From Geodermatophilus tzadiensis (GTDB taxonomy: Bacteria; Actinomycetota; Actinomycetes; Mycobacteriales; Geodermatophilaceae), in contig NZ_PVTG01000006.1 of the NCBI RefSeq assembly GCF_003002915.1, forward strand, positions 1-64,000: a stretch of 64,000 nt of DNA, in the 5' to 3' direction. The position numbers were made by a program, and so were the translations under genes. This document shows positions 45,832-53,730 of the stretch, piece by piece. The notes below the pieces were generated by a model that worked only from the letters and a program-made list of their open reading frames with translations, was not told where the DNA came from and did not search any database. The first letter of the stretch is position 1; every line of letters begins with the position of its first letter.

Positions 45832-47197
45832 CCCGCACCTCCTGGTAGCGGGCCAGCGCCACCTGGCGCTCCTCGGCGTGGTCCACGACCGGCGCGGGAT
45901 AGCCCTCCGGAGGGCCGCCGGGCAGGGTCCACGGCTCGTGCACGGAGCGGTCGGGGACGTCGCGCAGCTCGGGCACCCAGCGCCGCACGTAGGCGCCGTC
46001 GGGGTCGAACTGCTGGCCCTGCCGCGTCGGGTTGAACACCCGGTAGTACGGCGAGGGGTCGGTGCCGGTGCCGGCCACCCACTGCCAGCCGTGCTGGTTG
46101 CTGGCCAGGTCGCCGTCGACGAGGTGGTCGAAGAAGTAGCGGGCGCCGCGCCGCCAGTCGATGTGCAGGTCCTTGACCAGGAACGACGCCACGATCATCC
46201 GCACCCGGTTGTGCACGTAGGCCTCGCCGTGCAGCTGCCGCATCCCGGCGTCGACGATCGGGTAGCCGGTGCGGCCCTCGGCCCAGGCGGCGAAGTGCTC
46301 GTCGGCCTCCGGCCCGGTGTCGTACCGCATGGCCCGCATCTGCGGCGTGAACGGCTCCCGGGCGGTCTCGGGGCGGTGCCAGAGGACGTCGGCGTAGAAG
46401 TCGCGCCACACCAGCTCGCCGACGAACTTGTCGACCGCGTCGGCGTGGTCCCCGGCCAGCTGCTCGGCCTCGGCGTAAAGCGTGCGCGGGTGCACGGTGC
46501 CGTACTTCAGGTGCGCCGACAGCCGGCTGGTCCCGTCGGTGCCCGGGGTGTTGCGCGAGGTCGCGTAGCCGAGCAGCCGCTGGTCGCGGAACTGCGCCCA
46601 GGCGTCGAGCCCCGCCCGTTCGCCGGCCGGCGGCAGCACCGTGCCGCCGAGGTCCTGCGCCGGGGGCAGGTCCCCGGCGGGCAGGCCCTCGGCCCACCGG
46701 ACGTCGCCGGGCCGCTCGGCGGGCGCGTGCACGCCCCGCGCCCGCCAGGCCCGGGCGAAGGGGGAGTAGACGCGGAACGGCGTCCCGTCGTCCTTGAGCA
46801 GCCGTCCGGGCGTGACGCCGTAGGGCGAGCCCGTCCGCACGAGCGGCACCCCACCGAGCGCCCGCTCGACGGCGGCGTCGCGCTCGCGGCCGTAGACGCC
46901 GGCGTCGGCCGAGACGTGCACGCTCCCCGCCCCGGTCTCGCGGACCAGGTCGGGGAGCACGCGCGCGGGGTCGCCGGAGCGGATCACCAGCGCGCCGCCG
47001 GTCTGCTCCCGCAGGTCGGCCAGGCACTCGCGCAGGAACTGGCGGCGCGGTCGGCCGGAGGGCTCCCACAGCCGCGGGTCGACGACGAAGACCGGCAGCA
47101 CCGCGCCACCGTCGCCGGCGGCCTCGACGGCGGCCAGCAGCGCCGGGTGGTCGCTGAGCCGGAGGTCCCGGCGGAACCAGAGGAGGGCGGTCGGCAC
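45824..47197 (-). CDS. phr: Deoxyribodipyrimidine photo-lyase (class I)
   Basis: A 457-residue FAD enzyme that uses blue light to repair cyclobutane pyrimidine dimers. The antenna domain begins TALLWFRRDLRLSDHPALL. The FAD-binding half has TSRLSAHLKYGTVHPRTLYA, FVGELVWRDFYADVLWHRPE, GYPIVDAGMRQLHGEAYVHN and LVDGDLASNQHGWQWVAGTG, all intact, including the Trp and Asn residues that define photolyase over cryptochrome. GTG at 47197 gives the usual N-terminus; a TTG at 47215 is also in frame. It overlaps nei2 by eight bases, pairing two base- and dimer-repair functions. Confidence 0.95.
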   Translation of the reverse strand: MPTALLWFRRDLRLSDHPALLAAVEAAGDGGAVLPVFVVDPRLWEPSGRPRRQFLRECLADLREQTGGALVIRSGDPARVLPDLVRETGAGSVHVSADAGVYGRERDAAVERALGGVPLVRTGSPYGVTPGRLLKDDGTPFRVYSPFARAWRARGVHAPAERPGDVRWAEGLPAGDLPPAQDLGGTVLPPAGERAGLDAWAQFRDQRLLGYATSRNTPGTDGTSRLSAHLKYGTVHPRTLYAEAEQLAGDHADAVDKFVGELVWRDFYADVLWHRPETAREPFTPQMRAMRYDTGPEADEHFAAWAEGRTGYPIVDAGMRQLHGEAYVHNRVRMIVASFLVKDLHIDWRRGARYFFDHLVDGDLASNQHGWQWVAGTGTDPSPYYRVFNPTRQGQQFDPDGAYVRRWVPELRDVPDRSVHEPWTLPGGPPEGYPAPVVDHAEERQVALARYQEVRGA

Positions 47198-47248
47198 CAG
47201 CGCCACGGTAGGCAACGCCGCGCGGCCCCGCAGGTCAGCGCACCCGGC

Positions 47249-47262
47249 ACCCGGCGCCGGGT
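47249..47262 (-). terminator. Short G/C palindrome after the acetyltransferase gene
   Basis: ACCCGGCGCCGGGT is a perfect 14-bp palindrome 11 bases past the stop on the minus strand, before the photolyase gene. It is short and has no separate loop; a weak terminator candidate. Confidence 0.3.
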
Positions 47263-47272
47263 CAGCAGCCGG

Positions 47273-47593
47273 TCAGCGGTCGGCGGTGGCCAGGCCGAAG
47301 TGCGGCTTGTCGTCGTCGGCGACCAGGTCCAGCGTCTCGGGGTGCTGCTGGATGTAGTGGCGCACGAAGGAGCAGTAGGGGAGGACGGTCAGGCCGCGCT
47401 CGCGGGCGGCGTCGAGGACGCCGCTCACCAGGGCCTTGCCGATGCCGCGGCCGCCCAGGCTCGGGTCGACCTCGGTGTGCGGCAGCGCCATGGTGCCGCC
47501 CTCGACGTGGTAGCTCGCCAGGCCGACGACACGGTCGCCGACCCGGATCTCGAAGCGCCCCCGTTCGGGGACGTCGACCACCGTGGTCTCCAT
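47273..47593 (-). CDS. GNAT-like N-acetyltransferase (YjdJ/NATD1 type)
   Basis: A 106-residue minimal acetyltransferase. The fold is shown by FEIRVGDRVVGLASYHVEGG, TMALPHTEVDPSLGGRGIGK (acetyl-CoA loop, the R/Q-x-x-G-x-G/A region as GGRGIGKAL) and CSFVRHYIQQHPE. Members of this short family are widespread, with unknown substrates. The first start is ATG at 47593. It stands alone, upstream of photolyase on the same strand, with a 75-bp gap. Confidence 0.88.
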   Translation of the reverse strand: METTVVDVPERGRFEIRVGDRVVGLASYHVEGGTMALPHTEVDPSLGGRGIGKALVSGVLDAARERGLTVLPYCSFVRHYIQQHPETLDLVADDDKPHFGLATADR

Positions 47594-47753
47594 CGTTGCG
47601 TTCCCACCTCCGCAGGTCCCGCGGCGCCGTTGCCGCGGGGTACGACGTGCTCCTCAGACGGTAACGCCTCGCGGCGCCAGGGGTTTCCCACGCGCCGGGG
47701 ATGTCACCCGGAGGTCGCGGTCGCCCAGGCGTCGCGGACGGTCGCGCAAGGGG

Positions 47754-48665
47754 TCACGCCGACACCCGGGGCGGAGTGCGCTGGGCGAGGAGGACCGTGC
47801 CCAGCGCCAGGGCGGTGCCGGCCAGCTGCAGGGGCGTGAGGGACTCGCCCAGCAGCACCCAGCCGGCGGTCGCGGCGACCACGGGGGAGAGCAGCCCGAG
47901 GAAGGTGACCCGGCCGGTGGGCAGCAGGCCGACCCCGCGCAGCCACAGCACGTAGGCCAGGGCCGTGTTGACCGTGGCGAGGTAGAGCAGTCCGCCGACC
48001 TGGCCGGCGGTCGGCGTGGCCGGCAGGCCCTCGAGGGCCAGGGCGAGCGGGAGGAGCACCAGGCCGCCGGCGGCCAGCTGCCAGCCGGTGAACGCGAGCA
48101 CCGGGACCGGCCGGCCCCACCGCTTGGTGAGGACGACGCCGGTGCCCATGCAGGCGGTCCCGGCCAGCCCGGCGAGGAGCCCGACGGGGTCGAGCGCGAC
48201 GGGCCCGGTGACGACGATGAGCGCCACCCCGGCCACCCCGAGCAGGCCCAGCAGCAGGGTCCGGCCGCGCAACCGCTCGCCCAGCAGCGGCACGGCGAGC
48301 ACCGCGACGAGCAGCGGCTGGGCCGCCCCGAGCACGGCCGCGACGCCGCCGGGCAGGCGGTAGGCGGCGACGAAGAGCAGGGCGAAGAACGCCCCGATGT
48401 TGAGGACGCCGAGGACGGCCGCCTTCCCCCACCACGCGCCGTGCGGCAGGCGCCGGCCGACGGCGACGAGGAGCAGCCCGGCGGGCAGGGCCCGCACCGT
48501 GGCGGCCAGCAGCGGGCGGTCGGGCGGCAGCCACTCGGTGGTGACCACGTAGGTGGTGCCCCACGTCGCGGGCGCGACGGCGGTGGCGAGCGTCAGCAGC
48601 CCCAGTCGGCGGGGGGCCGGAGAGGCGGTGCCGGGTGCGGGGAGGGTGAGGGTCACGACCGTCAT
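47754..48665 (-). CDS. EamA/DMT superfamily transporter
   Basis: A 303-residue membrane protein with ten helices made of two EamA repeats: the first begins around LATAVAPATWGTTYVVTTEW and RALPAGLLLVAVGRRLP, the second around GLAGTACMGTGVVLTKRWG. Members export amino acids or small metabolites. It is divergent from a MarR regulator gene, with the operator in the 79 bp between, so it is probably controlled by that protein. ATG at 48665 is the first start. Substrate unknown. Confidence 0.92.
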   Translation of the reverse strand: MTVVTLTLPAPGTASPAPRRLGLLTLATAVAPATWGTTYVVTTEWLPPDRPLLAATVRALPAGLLLVAVGRRLPHGAWWGKAAVLGVLNIGAFFALLFVAAYRLPGGVAAVLGAAQPLLVAVLAVPLLGERLRGRTLLLGLLGVAGVALIVVTGPVALDPVGLLAGLAGTACMGTGVVLTKRWGRPVPVLAFTGWQLAAGGLVLLPLALALEGLPATPTAGQVGGLLYLATVNTALAYVLWLRGVGLLPTGRVTFLGLLSPVVAATAGWVLLGESLTPLQLAGTALALGTVLLAQRTPPRVSA

Positions 48666-48675
48666 CGTTCGCCGT

Positions 48676-48701
48676 CAAGTATCTCGATGTCAAGATGCTT
48701 G
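48676..48701. promoter_or_regulatory. Candidate MarR operator between the EamA and marR genes
   Basis: CAAGTATCT (48676-48684) and AGATGCTTG (48693-48701) form an inverted repeat with one mismatch. The centre, ATCTCGATGTCAAGAT (48681-48696), is close to the general MarR-type box TATCTTGA-TCAAGATA. It is 11 bases before the EamA start and 44 bases before the MarR start, ideal for repressing both. Confidence 0.65.
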
Positions 48702-48744
48702 GTGCCGTGCATCTCGCGGCCGTTCGATGTGGCAGGCTGGGGCC

Positions 48745-49263
48745 GTGACCGAGCGGGACGGCGTCGACGAGATCCGCGAGCAGTGGGCCGTGCAGCGGCC
48801 CGACCTCGACACGGAGGCCATGGCGGTGTTCGGGCGGATCTACCGGGCGGCGCGGCTGGCCGGCGACGTGCAGGAGCGCTGCTACGCCCGCTTCGGCATC
48901 ACCCGCGCCGACTTCGACGTCCTGGCGACCCTGCGGCGCGCGGCCGGGCCCGACGGGCTCTCCCCGGGGCGGCTGACGGCGGCACTGATGCTCAGCACCG
49001 GCGGGACGACCAGCCGGCTCGACCGGCTGGAGCGGGCCGGGCACCTCGTCCGCGTCCCCGATCCGGCCGACCGGCGGGCGCTGCTGGTCCGGCTGACCGA
49101 CAGCGGACGGGCGCTCGTCGACGAGGCGGTCACCGCCGGGCTCGCCGAGCAGCAGCGGATGCTCGCGGGCCTGCCTGCCGCCCGCCTGCGCCGGCTGGAC
49201 GACGACCTGCGCGACCTGCTCGCCTCGGTCGAGCGGCACGCGACCGAGAGCCGGGAGGACTGA
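48745..49263 (+). CDS. MarR family transcriptional regulator
   Basis: A 172-residue winged-helix regulator. Helical dimer region VFGRIYRAARLAGDVQERCY, recognition helices LSPGRLTAALMLSTGGTTSR, and wing with LVRVPDPADRRALLVRLTDS, including the DRR motif. A Cys (VQERCYARFG) occurs in the N-terminal helix, but no second redox pair is obvious. GTG at 48745 gives MTERDGVDEIREQWAVQRPD. The divergent EamA transporter and shared palindrome indicate it represses that exporter and itself (inferred). Methionine aminopeptidase follows at 8 bp. Confidence 0.92.
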   Translation: MTERDGVDEIREQWAVQRPDLDTEAMAVFGRIYRAARLAGDVQERCYARFGITRADFDVLATLRRAAGPDGLSPGRLTAALMLSTGGTTSRLDRLERAGHLVRVPDPADRRALLVRLTDSGRALVDEAVTAGLAEQQRMLAGLPAARLRRLDDDLRDLLASVERHATESRED

Positions 49264-49270
49264 GGCCACC

Positions 49271-50041
49271 GTGATCGAACTGCGCACACCGGGGGAGCTC
49301 GACGCCATGCGCGCGGCCGGGGCGGTGGTGGCCGACGTGCTCGCCGCCGTCCGGGCCGCGGCCGCCCCGGGTGTGCGGCTCAGCCAGCTCGACGGGGTGG
49401 CCCGGGACGTGCTGGCGGCCGCGGGGGCGACGTCCCCGTTCCTCGGCTACGCCCCGCTGCCGACCACCCCGCCGTTCCCCGGCGTGGTCTGCCTGTCGGT
49501 CAACGACGTCGCGCTGCACGGCATCCCCACCCCGCAGGTGCTCGAGGACGGCGACCTGCTCAGCGTGGACGCCGGCGCGACCCTCGACGGCTGGGTGGGC
49601 GACTCGGCGACCACCTTCGCCGTGGGCACCCCGAGCCCGGAGGACCTGCGGCTGGTGGACACCACGCAGCGGGCGCTGGAGGCGGGGATCGCCGCGGCCG
49701 TCGTCGGCAACCGGGTGGGCGACGTGTCGGCCGCGATCGCGGCGGTCGGCCGGGCCGGCGGGTGCGGCATCAACACCGACCAGGGCGGGCACGGCGTCGG
49801 CCGGTCGATGCACGAGCCGCCGAGCGTGCCCAACGAGGGGCGCGCCGGGCGCGGGGTGCCGCTGCGGGCCGGGCTGGTGATCGCGATCGAGCCGTGGTTC
49901 CTCGCCGGCGGCTCCGACGACTACCGGGTCGACGCCGACGGGTGGACCCTGCGCAGCGCCGACGGGAGCCGGGCCGCGCACGTCGAGCACACGGTCGCCG
50001 TCACCGAGGACGGCCCGCGCGTCCTGACCGCCCCGCGCTGA
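49271..50041 (+). CDS. map: Type I methionine aminopeptidase
   Basis: A 256-residue metalloprotease that removes the first Met from new proteins. The five metal ligands are in place: Asp in LLSVDAGATLDGW, Asp in GDSATTFAV, His in GGHGVGRSMHEPP, Glu in VIAIEPWFLAGGS and Glu in AAHVEHTVAV. VCLSVNDVALHGIPTPQVL contains the catalytic His. There is no N-terminal zinc-finger linker. GTG at 49271. It lies close behind the MarR gene on the same strand, possibly on the same transcript, though the functions are unrelated. A second copy elsewhere in the genome is likely, as in related species. Confidence 0.93.
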   Translation: MIELRTPGELDAMRAAGAVVADVLAAVRAAAAPGVRLSQLDGVARDVLAAAGATSPFLGYAPLPTTPPFPGVVCLSVNDVALHGIPTPQVLEDGDLLSVDAGATLDGWVGDSATTFAVGTPSPEDLRLVDTTQRALEAGIAAAVVGNRVGDVSAAIAAVGRAGGCGINTDQGGHGVGRSMHEPPSVPNEGRAGRGVPLRAGLVIAIEPWFLAGGSDDYRVDADGWTLRSADGSRAAHVEHTVAVTEDGPRVLTAPR

Positions 50042-50054
50042 CGCTGCGAGGCGG

Positions 50055-50537
50055 TCAGTCGCCGCGGGGTGCGGCCCGGTAGGCGCCTGCCGTCCCCCGC
50101 CAACCCGCCGGGCGGTGGGCGCGCGCCTGCTCGAGCTTCTCCTGGCGGCGCGCGAAGAGGACCGTGCCCACGAGGAAGAGTCCGGAGAGGATGAGCACGA
50201 CGGCGGTGAACGCGTTTACGAACGGCAGGTCCACCCCGAGCAGGGCCAGCACGCCGAGCGCGATCAGCACCAGGGCGGCCAGGACCGCCCCGGCCGCGCG
50301 CCACGGGCTCTTGGCGACCTCCTGCACCCCCTCCTGCGCCTTGTCCTTGGCGTAGTCGAGCGGTTTCCTCGCCCAGGAGAACCGGGTCGCCAGGACCGCC
50401 AGGCCGGCGGCGACCAGCACGAAGCCGGGGCCGGGCAGCACGAGCAGCGCGATGCCGGCGAGGGTCAGCAGGCCGCCGAGGACGGCGACGGCAACGGTCT
50501 TCACCGTGGGGTGGTGCCCACCCGGTGGGGGCGGCAT
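50055..50537 (-). CDS. PGPGW-motif membrane protein (TIGR02611-like)
   Basis: A 160-residue protein with two pairs of membrane helices: VAVAVLGGLLTLAGIALLVL around a PGPGF motif (near 35-39), then a basic amphipathic linker (RFSWARKPLDYAKDKAQEGV), and AVLAALVLIALGVLALLGVD plus FTAVVLILSGLFLVGTVLF. This is the PGPGW transmembrane family of actinobacteria, of unknown role. ATG at 50537 is the start; a GTG at 50504 right before helix 1 is possible. Convergent with map, with 13 bp between the stops. Confidence 0.82.
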   Translation of the reverse strand: MPPPPGGHHPTVKTVAVAVLGGLLTLAGIALLVLPGPGFVLVAAGLAVLATRFSWARKPLDYAKDKAQEGVQEVAKSPWRAAGAVLAALVLIALGVLALLGVDLPFVNAFTAVVLILSGLFLVGTVLFARRQEKLEQARAHRPAGWRGTAGAYRAAPRGD

Positions 50538-50627
50538 GCCGCAGGTGCCGTGCGGGCGGACGGTGCCGCTGTCCCCGGGTGCTGCGAGGCTGCGCCGGTG
50601 ACCCGACGCGGCGGACAGGAGGTCGAG

Positions 50628-51290
50628 GTGGGCGAGACGCCCCTGGCCGAGGTGGTGGCCGAACTGGCCGCGCTCGAGGACCCGCGGATGCGCGCGGTGA
50701 ACGAGCGGCACGGCGACGACCACGGGGTGAACCTCGGCCAGCTCCGCGGGCTCGCGAAGCGGCTCACGGCCCAGCAGGGGCTCGCTCGGCAGCTGTGGGC
50801 GACGGGCGACACCGCGGCGAGGCTGCTGGCGCTGCTGGTCTGCCGCCCGAAGCAGTTCGAGCGCGAGGAGCTGGACGCCATGCTGCGCGAGGCGCGGGCA
50901 CCCAAGGTGCACGACTGGCTCGTGAACTACGTGGTGAGGAAGAACCCGCACGCCGAGGCGCTCCGCCTGCTGTGGTCCGCCGACCCGGATCCCGTGGTCG
51001 CCAGTGCCGGCTGGGCGTTGACCACCGACCGGGTGGCGAGGAGGCCCGAGGGCCTCGACCTCGCAGGACTGCTCGACGTCATCGAGGCGGAGATGAAGGA
51101 CGCCCCGGAGCGCCTGCAGTGGGCGATGAACCACTGCCTGGCCCAGATCGGGATCGAGCACGCCGAGCACCGTGCACGGGCCATCGCCATCGGCGAACGC
51201 CTCGAGGTCCTGAAGGACCACCCGACCCCGCCCCACTGCACGTCCCCGTTCGCACCCGTCTGGATCACCGAGATCGTGCGCCGCCGGTAG
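50628..51290 (+). CDS. AlkD-like DNA alkylation repair protein
   Basis: A 220-residue all-helical protein of HEAT-like repeats: MRAVNERHGDDHGVNLGQLR, LAKRLTAQQGLARQLWATGD and DWLVNYVVRKNPHAEALRLL. These are the signatures of the AlkD/DNA alkylation repair family, which binds DNA and can remove bulky or charged alkyl adducts; the conserved Trp and Asp region is present as WLVNYVVRKNP. GTG at 50628 has AGGAGG five bases upstream and is preferred over GTG at 50598. It is the last core gene before the genomic island, 54 bp from the left att repeat. Confidence 0.85.
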   Translation: MGETPLAEVVAELAALEDPRMRAVNERHGDDHGVNLGQLRGLAKRLTAQQGLARQLWATGDTAARLLALLVCRPKQFEREELDAMLREARAPKVHDWLVNYVVRKNPHAEALRLLWSADPDPVVASAGWALTTDRVARRPEGLDLAGLLDVIEAEMKDAPERLQWAMNHCLAQIGIEHAEHRARAIAIGERLEVLKDHPTPPHCTSPFAPVWITEIVRRR

Positions 51291-51344
51291 GCGGTCTGAC
51301 GCTCACGTCCGGTCTGCGGGTGCGCGGGGACAGGCAGTGCCACG

Positions 51345-51379
51345 GGTGCCCCCGGCAGGATTCGAACCTGCGACACACG
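51345..51379. repeat. Left attachment site (partial tRNA-Arg 3' end)
   Basis: Bases are identical to the 3' part (T-arm, acceptor strand) of tRNA-Arg(CCT) at 60454-60488. Similarity continues with mismatches to about 51392 through the anticodon region, where the loop reads GGATTCCTGAAGC instead of the intact GGTTTCCTAAACC. Confidence 0.9.
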
Positions 51380-51763
51380 CTTCAGGAATCCGTATCAGGG
51401 CCTTGCCGAGCGTGCGCTCCTCAGCCCGATTGCGTCTCTGAGCTGCGAAGATGTTCGACAAGTGACGGTTGCCATCGGCGCTCAGCGGACGTTCTGCTGA
51501 CTGACTGACTGCTGACAGGAAGCCGCCGGAGGGCTCCGCGTCCCTGCGGGATGGGCCTTCGGCCCACCCTTCCCCCGGCCCGCTGCAGCCGGAGGGGGCC
51601 GGTTGTGGGGATCGAAGGGGAGTGCCGGCCCACGGGACCGGTCCGCTCCAGTAGGTCGAGCCCCTGCGGCCCGTCGAGGTCCTGATGGCTGTAGGTGGGG
51701 CTGCCTGGTCCCGCAGCGGAACCGGGCCGTCCTGTGCGGGCGCTCCGTCCCGACCCGAGCATC
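51380..51763. other. Left end of the island: no gene recognised
   Basis: No reading frame with coding character. A G/C-rich stretch around 51556-51600 includes GGGCCTTCGGCCC, a small hairpin. Stops occur in all frames. Confidence 0.5.
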
Positions 51764-51769
51764 AGCCCT

Positions 51770-52155
51770 CGTCTGACGAGCCCAGCGTCCTACTCGTCTG
51801 CGTGCACAGCGCCGGCCGGCCCAGATGGCCGCCGGTCGGCTGCGCCACCTCGCCGAAGACGCCGTCGAGGCCCGCTCAGCCGGCTTCATGCCTGCCGACG
51901 GGGTCACTTCCGCTGCTCTCAAGGCCACGGCCGACGTCGGTATCGACAACGCCGACCAGTGTCCCAAGATGCTCACCGCTGAAGCCGCCGAGACCTTCGA
52001 TGTCGTCATCACCATGCGCTGCGGCGACGCCTGCCTAGGAGTTTCCGGACGATCGCCACCCCAACTGAGCCCCTCGAGGACCCTGCCGGCAGAGAGGTCG
52101 AGGCCGTGCGCCCATCGGCGACGACCTCGAGCGCGGGATTCGCGGTCTGGCCGCC
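51770..52155 (+). pseudogene. Arsenate reductase (ArsC, low-molecular-weight phosphatase type) relic
   Basis: The pieces of a thioredoxin- or mycothiol-linked arsenate reductase are spread over three frames. PSVLLVCVHSAGR (P-loop, CxxNxxR-like) is followed, after a one-base deletion, by MAAGRLRHLAEDAVEARSAG, VGIDNADQCPKMLTAEAAET and FDVVITMRCGDAC. Then come EDPAGREVEAVRP in a second frame and DDLERGIRGLAAEW in a third. At least three frameshifts make it nonfunctional. Intact relatives are about 135 residues. It shows that the island once carried arsenic-resistance cargo. Confidence 0.85.
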
Positions 52156-52176
52156 GAGTGGTGCCCGTTCGGCAGC

Positions 52177-52560
52177 TCAGCGGATGACGCGGACCTCGAC
52201 GGCCAGGTCATCGGCCCAGTCCCGCCAGATGCGGTCGGTGGTGAATGCCGGGCTCGACAGGCTGCGCGCGAGGGCCAGGCAGACGCGATCCGCGAGGCTC
52301 AGCCCGGAGCGGTGCCGGTAGAAGGACGCCGCCAGGCGCGCATCGAGGCGCCCGAAGTGGCTCACCGTGATCCCCAGCGCGTCGAGTTCGCCGTCGACGT
52401 CTTCGGCTGGCACACCCAGGCGTGCTGCCTTCTGGAGGACTTCGGCGTAGTTGACCGAGCTGATGGTCGCGTCGTTGCTGGCCGCTTCGCGAGCGACGAC
52501 GTCCCAGCCGGGTTCGGTGTTGATCAGGGCCAGTAGGGCAGAGGCATCGAGGACGATCAC
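52177..52560 (-). CDS. vapC: PIN-domain toxin (VapC-like)
   Basis: A 127-residue PIN-domain ribonuclease. The acidic catalytic residues are at MIVLDASALLALINTEPGWD (Asp), ISSVNYAEVLQKAARLG (Glu), LSLADRVCLALARSL (Asp) and FTTDRIWRDW (Asp). Such toxins cleave tRNA or rRNA and block growth when freed from their antitoxin. GTG at 52560 overlaps the stop of the small antitoxin-like gene upstream (GTGA). This is among the few intact genes in the island and may help keep it in the chromosome. Confidence 0.92.
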   Translation of the reverse strand: MIVLDASALLALINTEPGWDVVAREAASNDATISSVNYAEVLQKAARLGVPAEDVDGELDALGITVSHFGRLDARLAASFYRHRSGLSLADRVCLALARSLSSPAFTTDRIWRDWADDLAVEVRVIR

Positions 52561-52742
52561 TCGCCGCTCGACTGAGAATCCTCGGCTGCTGCCTCGAGGC
52601 GCCGCTCAGCGACGAGGTCATCGGCCAGGCTCACGCGGTCGCCGCCGGCCTGCCCGAAGCGGCTCTGGAGGCGTTCGAGGGCAGCTCGACGGCGAGGGTC
52701 CCACCCGCGCAGGGGGTCCTCGACCGTGGTGCTCTCGCTCAC
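52557..52742 (-). CDS. vapB: VapB-like antitoxin
   Basis: A 61-residue protein directly upstream of and overlapping the toxin gene. It contains EDPLRGWDPRRRAALERLQS (basic, helical) and a C-terminal acidic region with SLADDLVAERRLEAAAEDSQ, the layout of VapB-like antitoxins: DNA-binding N-terminus, toxin-wrapping C-terminus. GTG at 52742 or 52748 can start it; a longer frame upstream lacks coding character. No family assignment is certain, so the call rests on position, size and overlap. Confidence 0.72.
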   Translation of the reverse strand: MSESTTVEDPLRGWDPRRRAALERLQSRFGQAGGDRVSLADDLVAERRLEAAAEDSQSSGE

Positions 52743-52748
52743 GATCAC

Positions 52749-53097
52749 CAGCGTAATGGCAGGTGAAGGAGGTGTGCCTTCACCTGTCGAAGGATCGGCG
52801 GCCGCAGGGTCTGATGCACCGCAGCCCGTTACTCCCCTCCGCGCCATGATGATCTGCTCGTTGGGGTCTGCGCCAAGGCACTACCGGCCGGCCTCAACCC
52901 CTTGCACACACGTCCGTCTTGAAGTACTGGACGCCGCGCACGCGGCCTGACCGCCTCTCCCAGCCGAAGTGCTCTGCGACCTGCGCGGATCCCGTCCCCG
53001 GCGGCGCAATGACGACGTCCCGCAAGGGATCCCCGTCGGTGACGGAGGCCCAAGGCCTTGTACCTGTCCCTGAAGGCGGCCTATGGGACACCTCACG
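52749..53097. other. Island gap with palindromic repeat, no gene recognised
   Basis: Short open frames exist on both strands, one on the minus strand reading RDVVIAPPGTGSAQVAEHFG and RVRGVQYFKTDV, which may be a relic, but I recognise no family. Copy 1 of the island palindrome lies at 53065-53090. Confidence 0.35.
53065..53090 (+). repeat. Island palindrome, copy 1
   Basis: TGTCCC and GGGACA arms flank TGAAGGCGGCCTAT. One of five related copies in the island. Confidence 0.8.
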
Positions 53098-53294
53098 GAT
53101 GAAGGGCTTGCTTGGTCCAGTCAACGCTGGTGGACAGCACGAGGGCGATGCCCTCGAGCACGTCCCGGTCGGAGGTGCGGGCCGTCTGGCGCGGCCAGCA
53201 CGGCCGGCTTGCGGGGTGGGATCAGCGGCTTGACCAGCGCCCAGAGCCCGTCACTAATCAGCCGCGGCGGCGGGGAAGACGCCGACGGAGACAT
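53098..53294 (-). pseudogene. IS5-type transposase N-terminal fragment
   Basis: Reading the minus strand from ATG at 53294 gives LISDGLWALVKPLIPPRKPA, the N-terminal signature of IS5-family transposases (DUF4096 region). After a frameshift, another frame continues RTSDRDVLEGIALVLSTSVD, as expected further along. The rest of the transposase and the terminal inverted repeats are missing. It marks past transposon activity in the island. Confidence 0.7.
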
Positions 53295-53478
53295 GCCCGG
53301 CCCCCTGCGCTCATGGCTCGGATGCCTACAGAGCCCGACGACCTACGTGCGCAACGTCTTGTGAGTCATGCCTGGAGGGATCACGTTCGGTGGCCTTCGT
53401 CCCTTCTGCCGGGTGGGTCGAGGTCGCACCCTTACCCGAGACAGTGTTCGTCCGCGTCACGGTTCGGAGGTTGGCATC

Positions 53479-53730
53479 ATGATCCGTCGTCTCGCGGCTG
53501 TTGCAGTTGGCGCAGCGTTCATCGCCTTATTGGCCACTCCCGCGATGGCCGCTCCTGACAGCGCCTCGTGTATCGGGCAGATCTCTTCCTCCCTCGCTCA
53601 GGACGGCAGAGAGTTCGGCCAGTTGGTGTCGAGTGAGGCTCAGGCACCTGAGACTGAAGCTGAGGGCGTCGGCGCATTCGTGTCCTCCGCTGCTCAGTAC
53701 ACCGGAGACTGCTCCGAGCTACTGGAGTGA
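53479..53730 (+). CDS. Small secreted protein with signal peptide
   Basis: An 83-residue protein. The signal peptide MIRRLAAVAVGAAFIALLAT ends at PAMAA-PDSA, a good signal peptidase I site (AMA). The mature part of about 57 residues has two Cys (SASCIGQ and GDCSELLE) that could form one disulfide, and is Ser/Glu/Gln-rich. ATG has GGAGG upstream (GGAGGTTGGCATCATG). No family is recognised; small Cys-pair secreted proteins like this are common in actinobacteria. Confidence 0.68.
   Translation: MIRRLAAVAVGAAFIALLATPAMAAPDSASCIGQISSSLAQDGREFGQLVSSEAQAPETEAEGVGAFVSSAAQYTGDCSELLE

Noticed and set aside
51345-51392. A second complete tRNA gene at the left end
   Set aside because: Only the 3' half is present; no D-arm or acceptor 5' strand follows.
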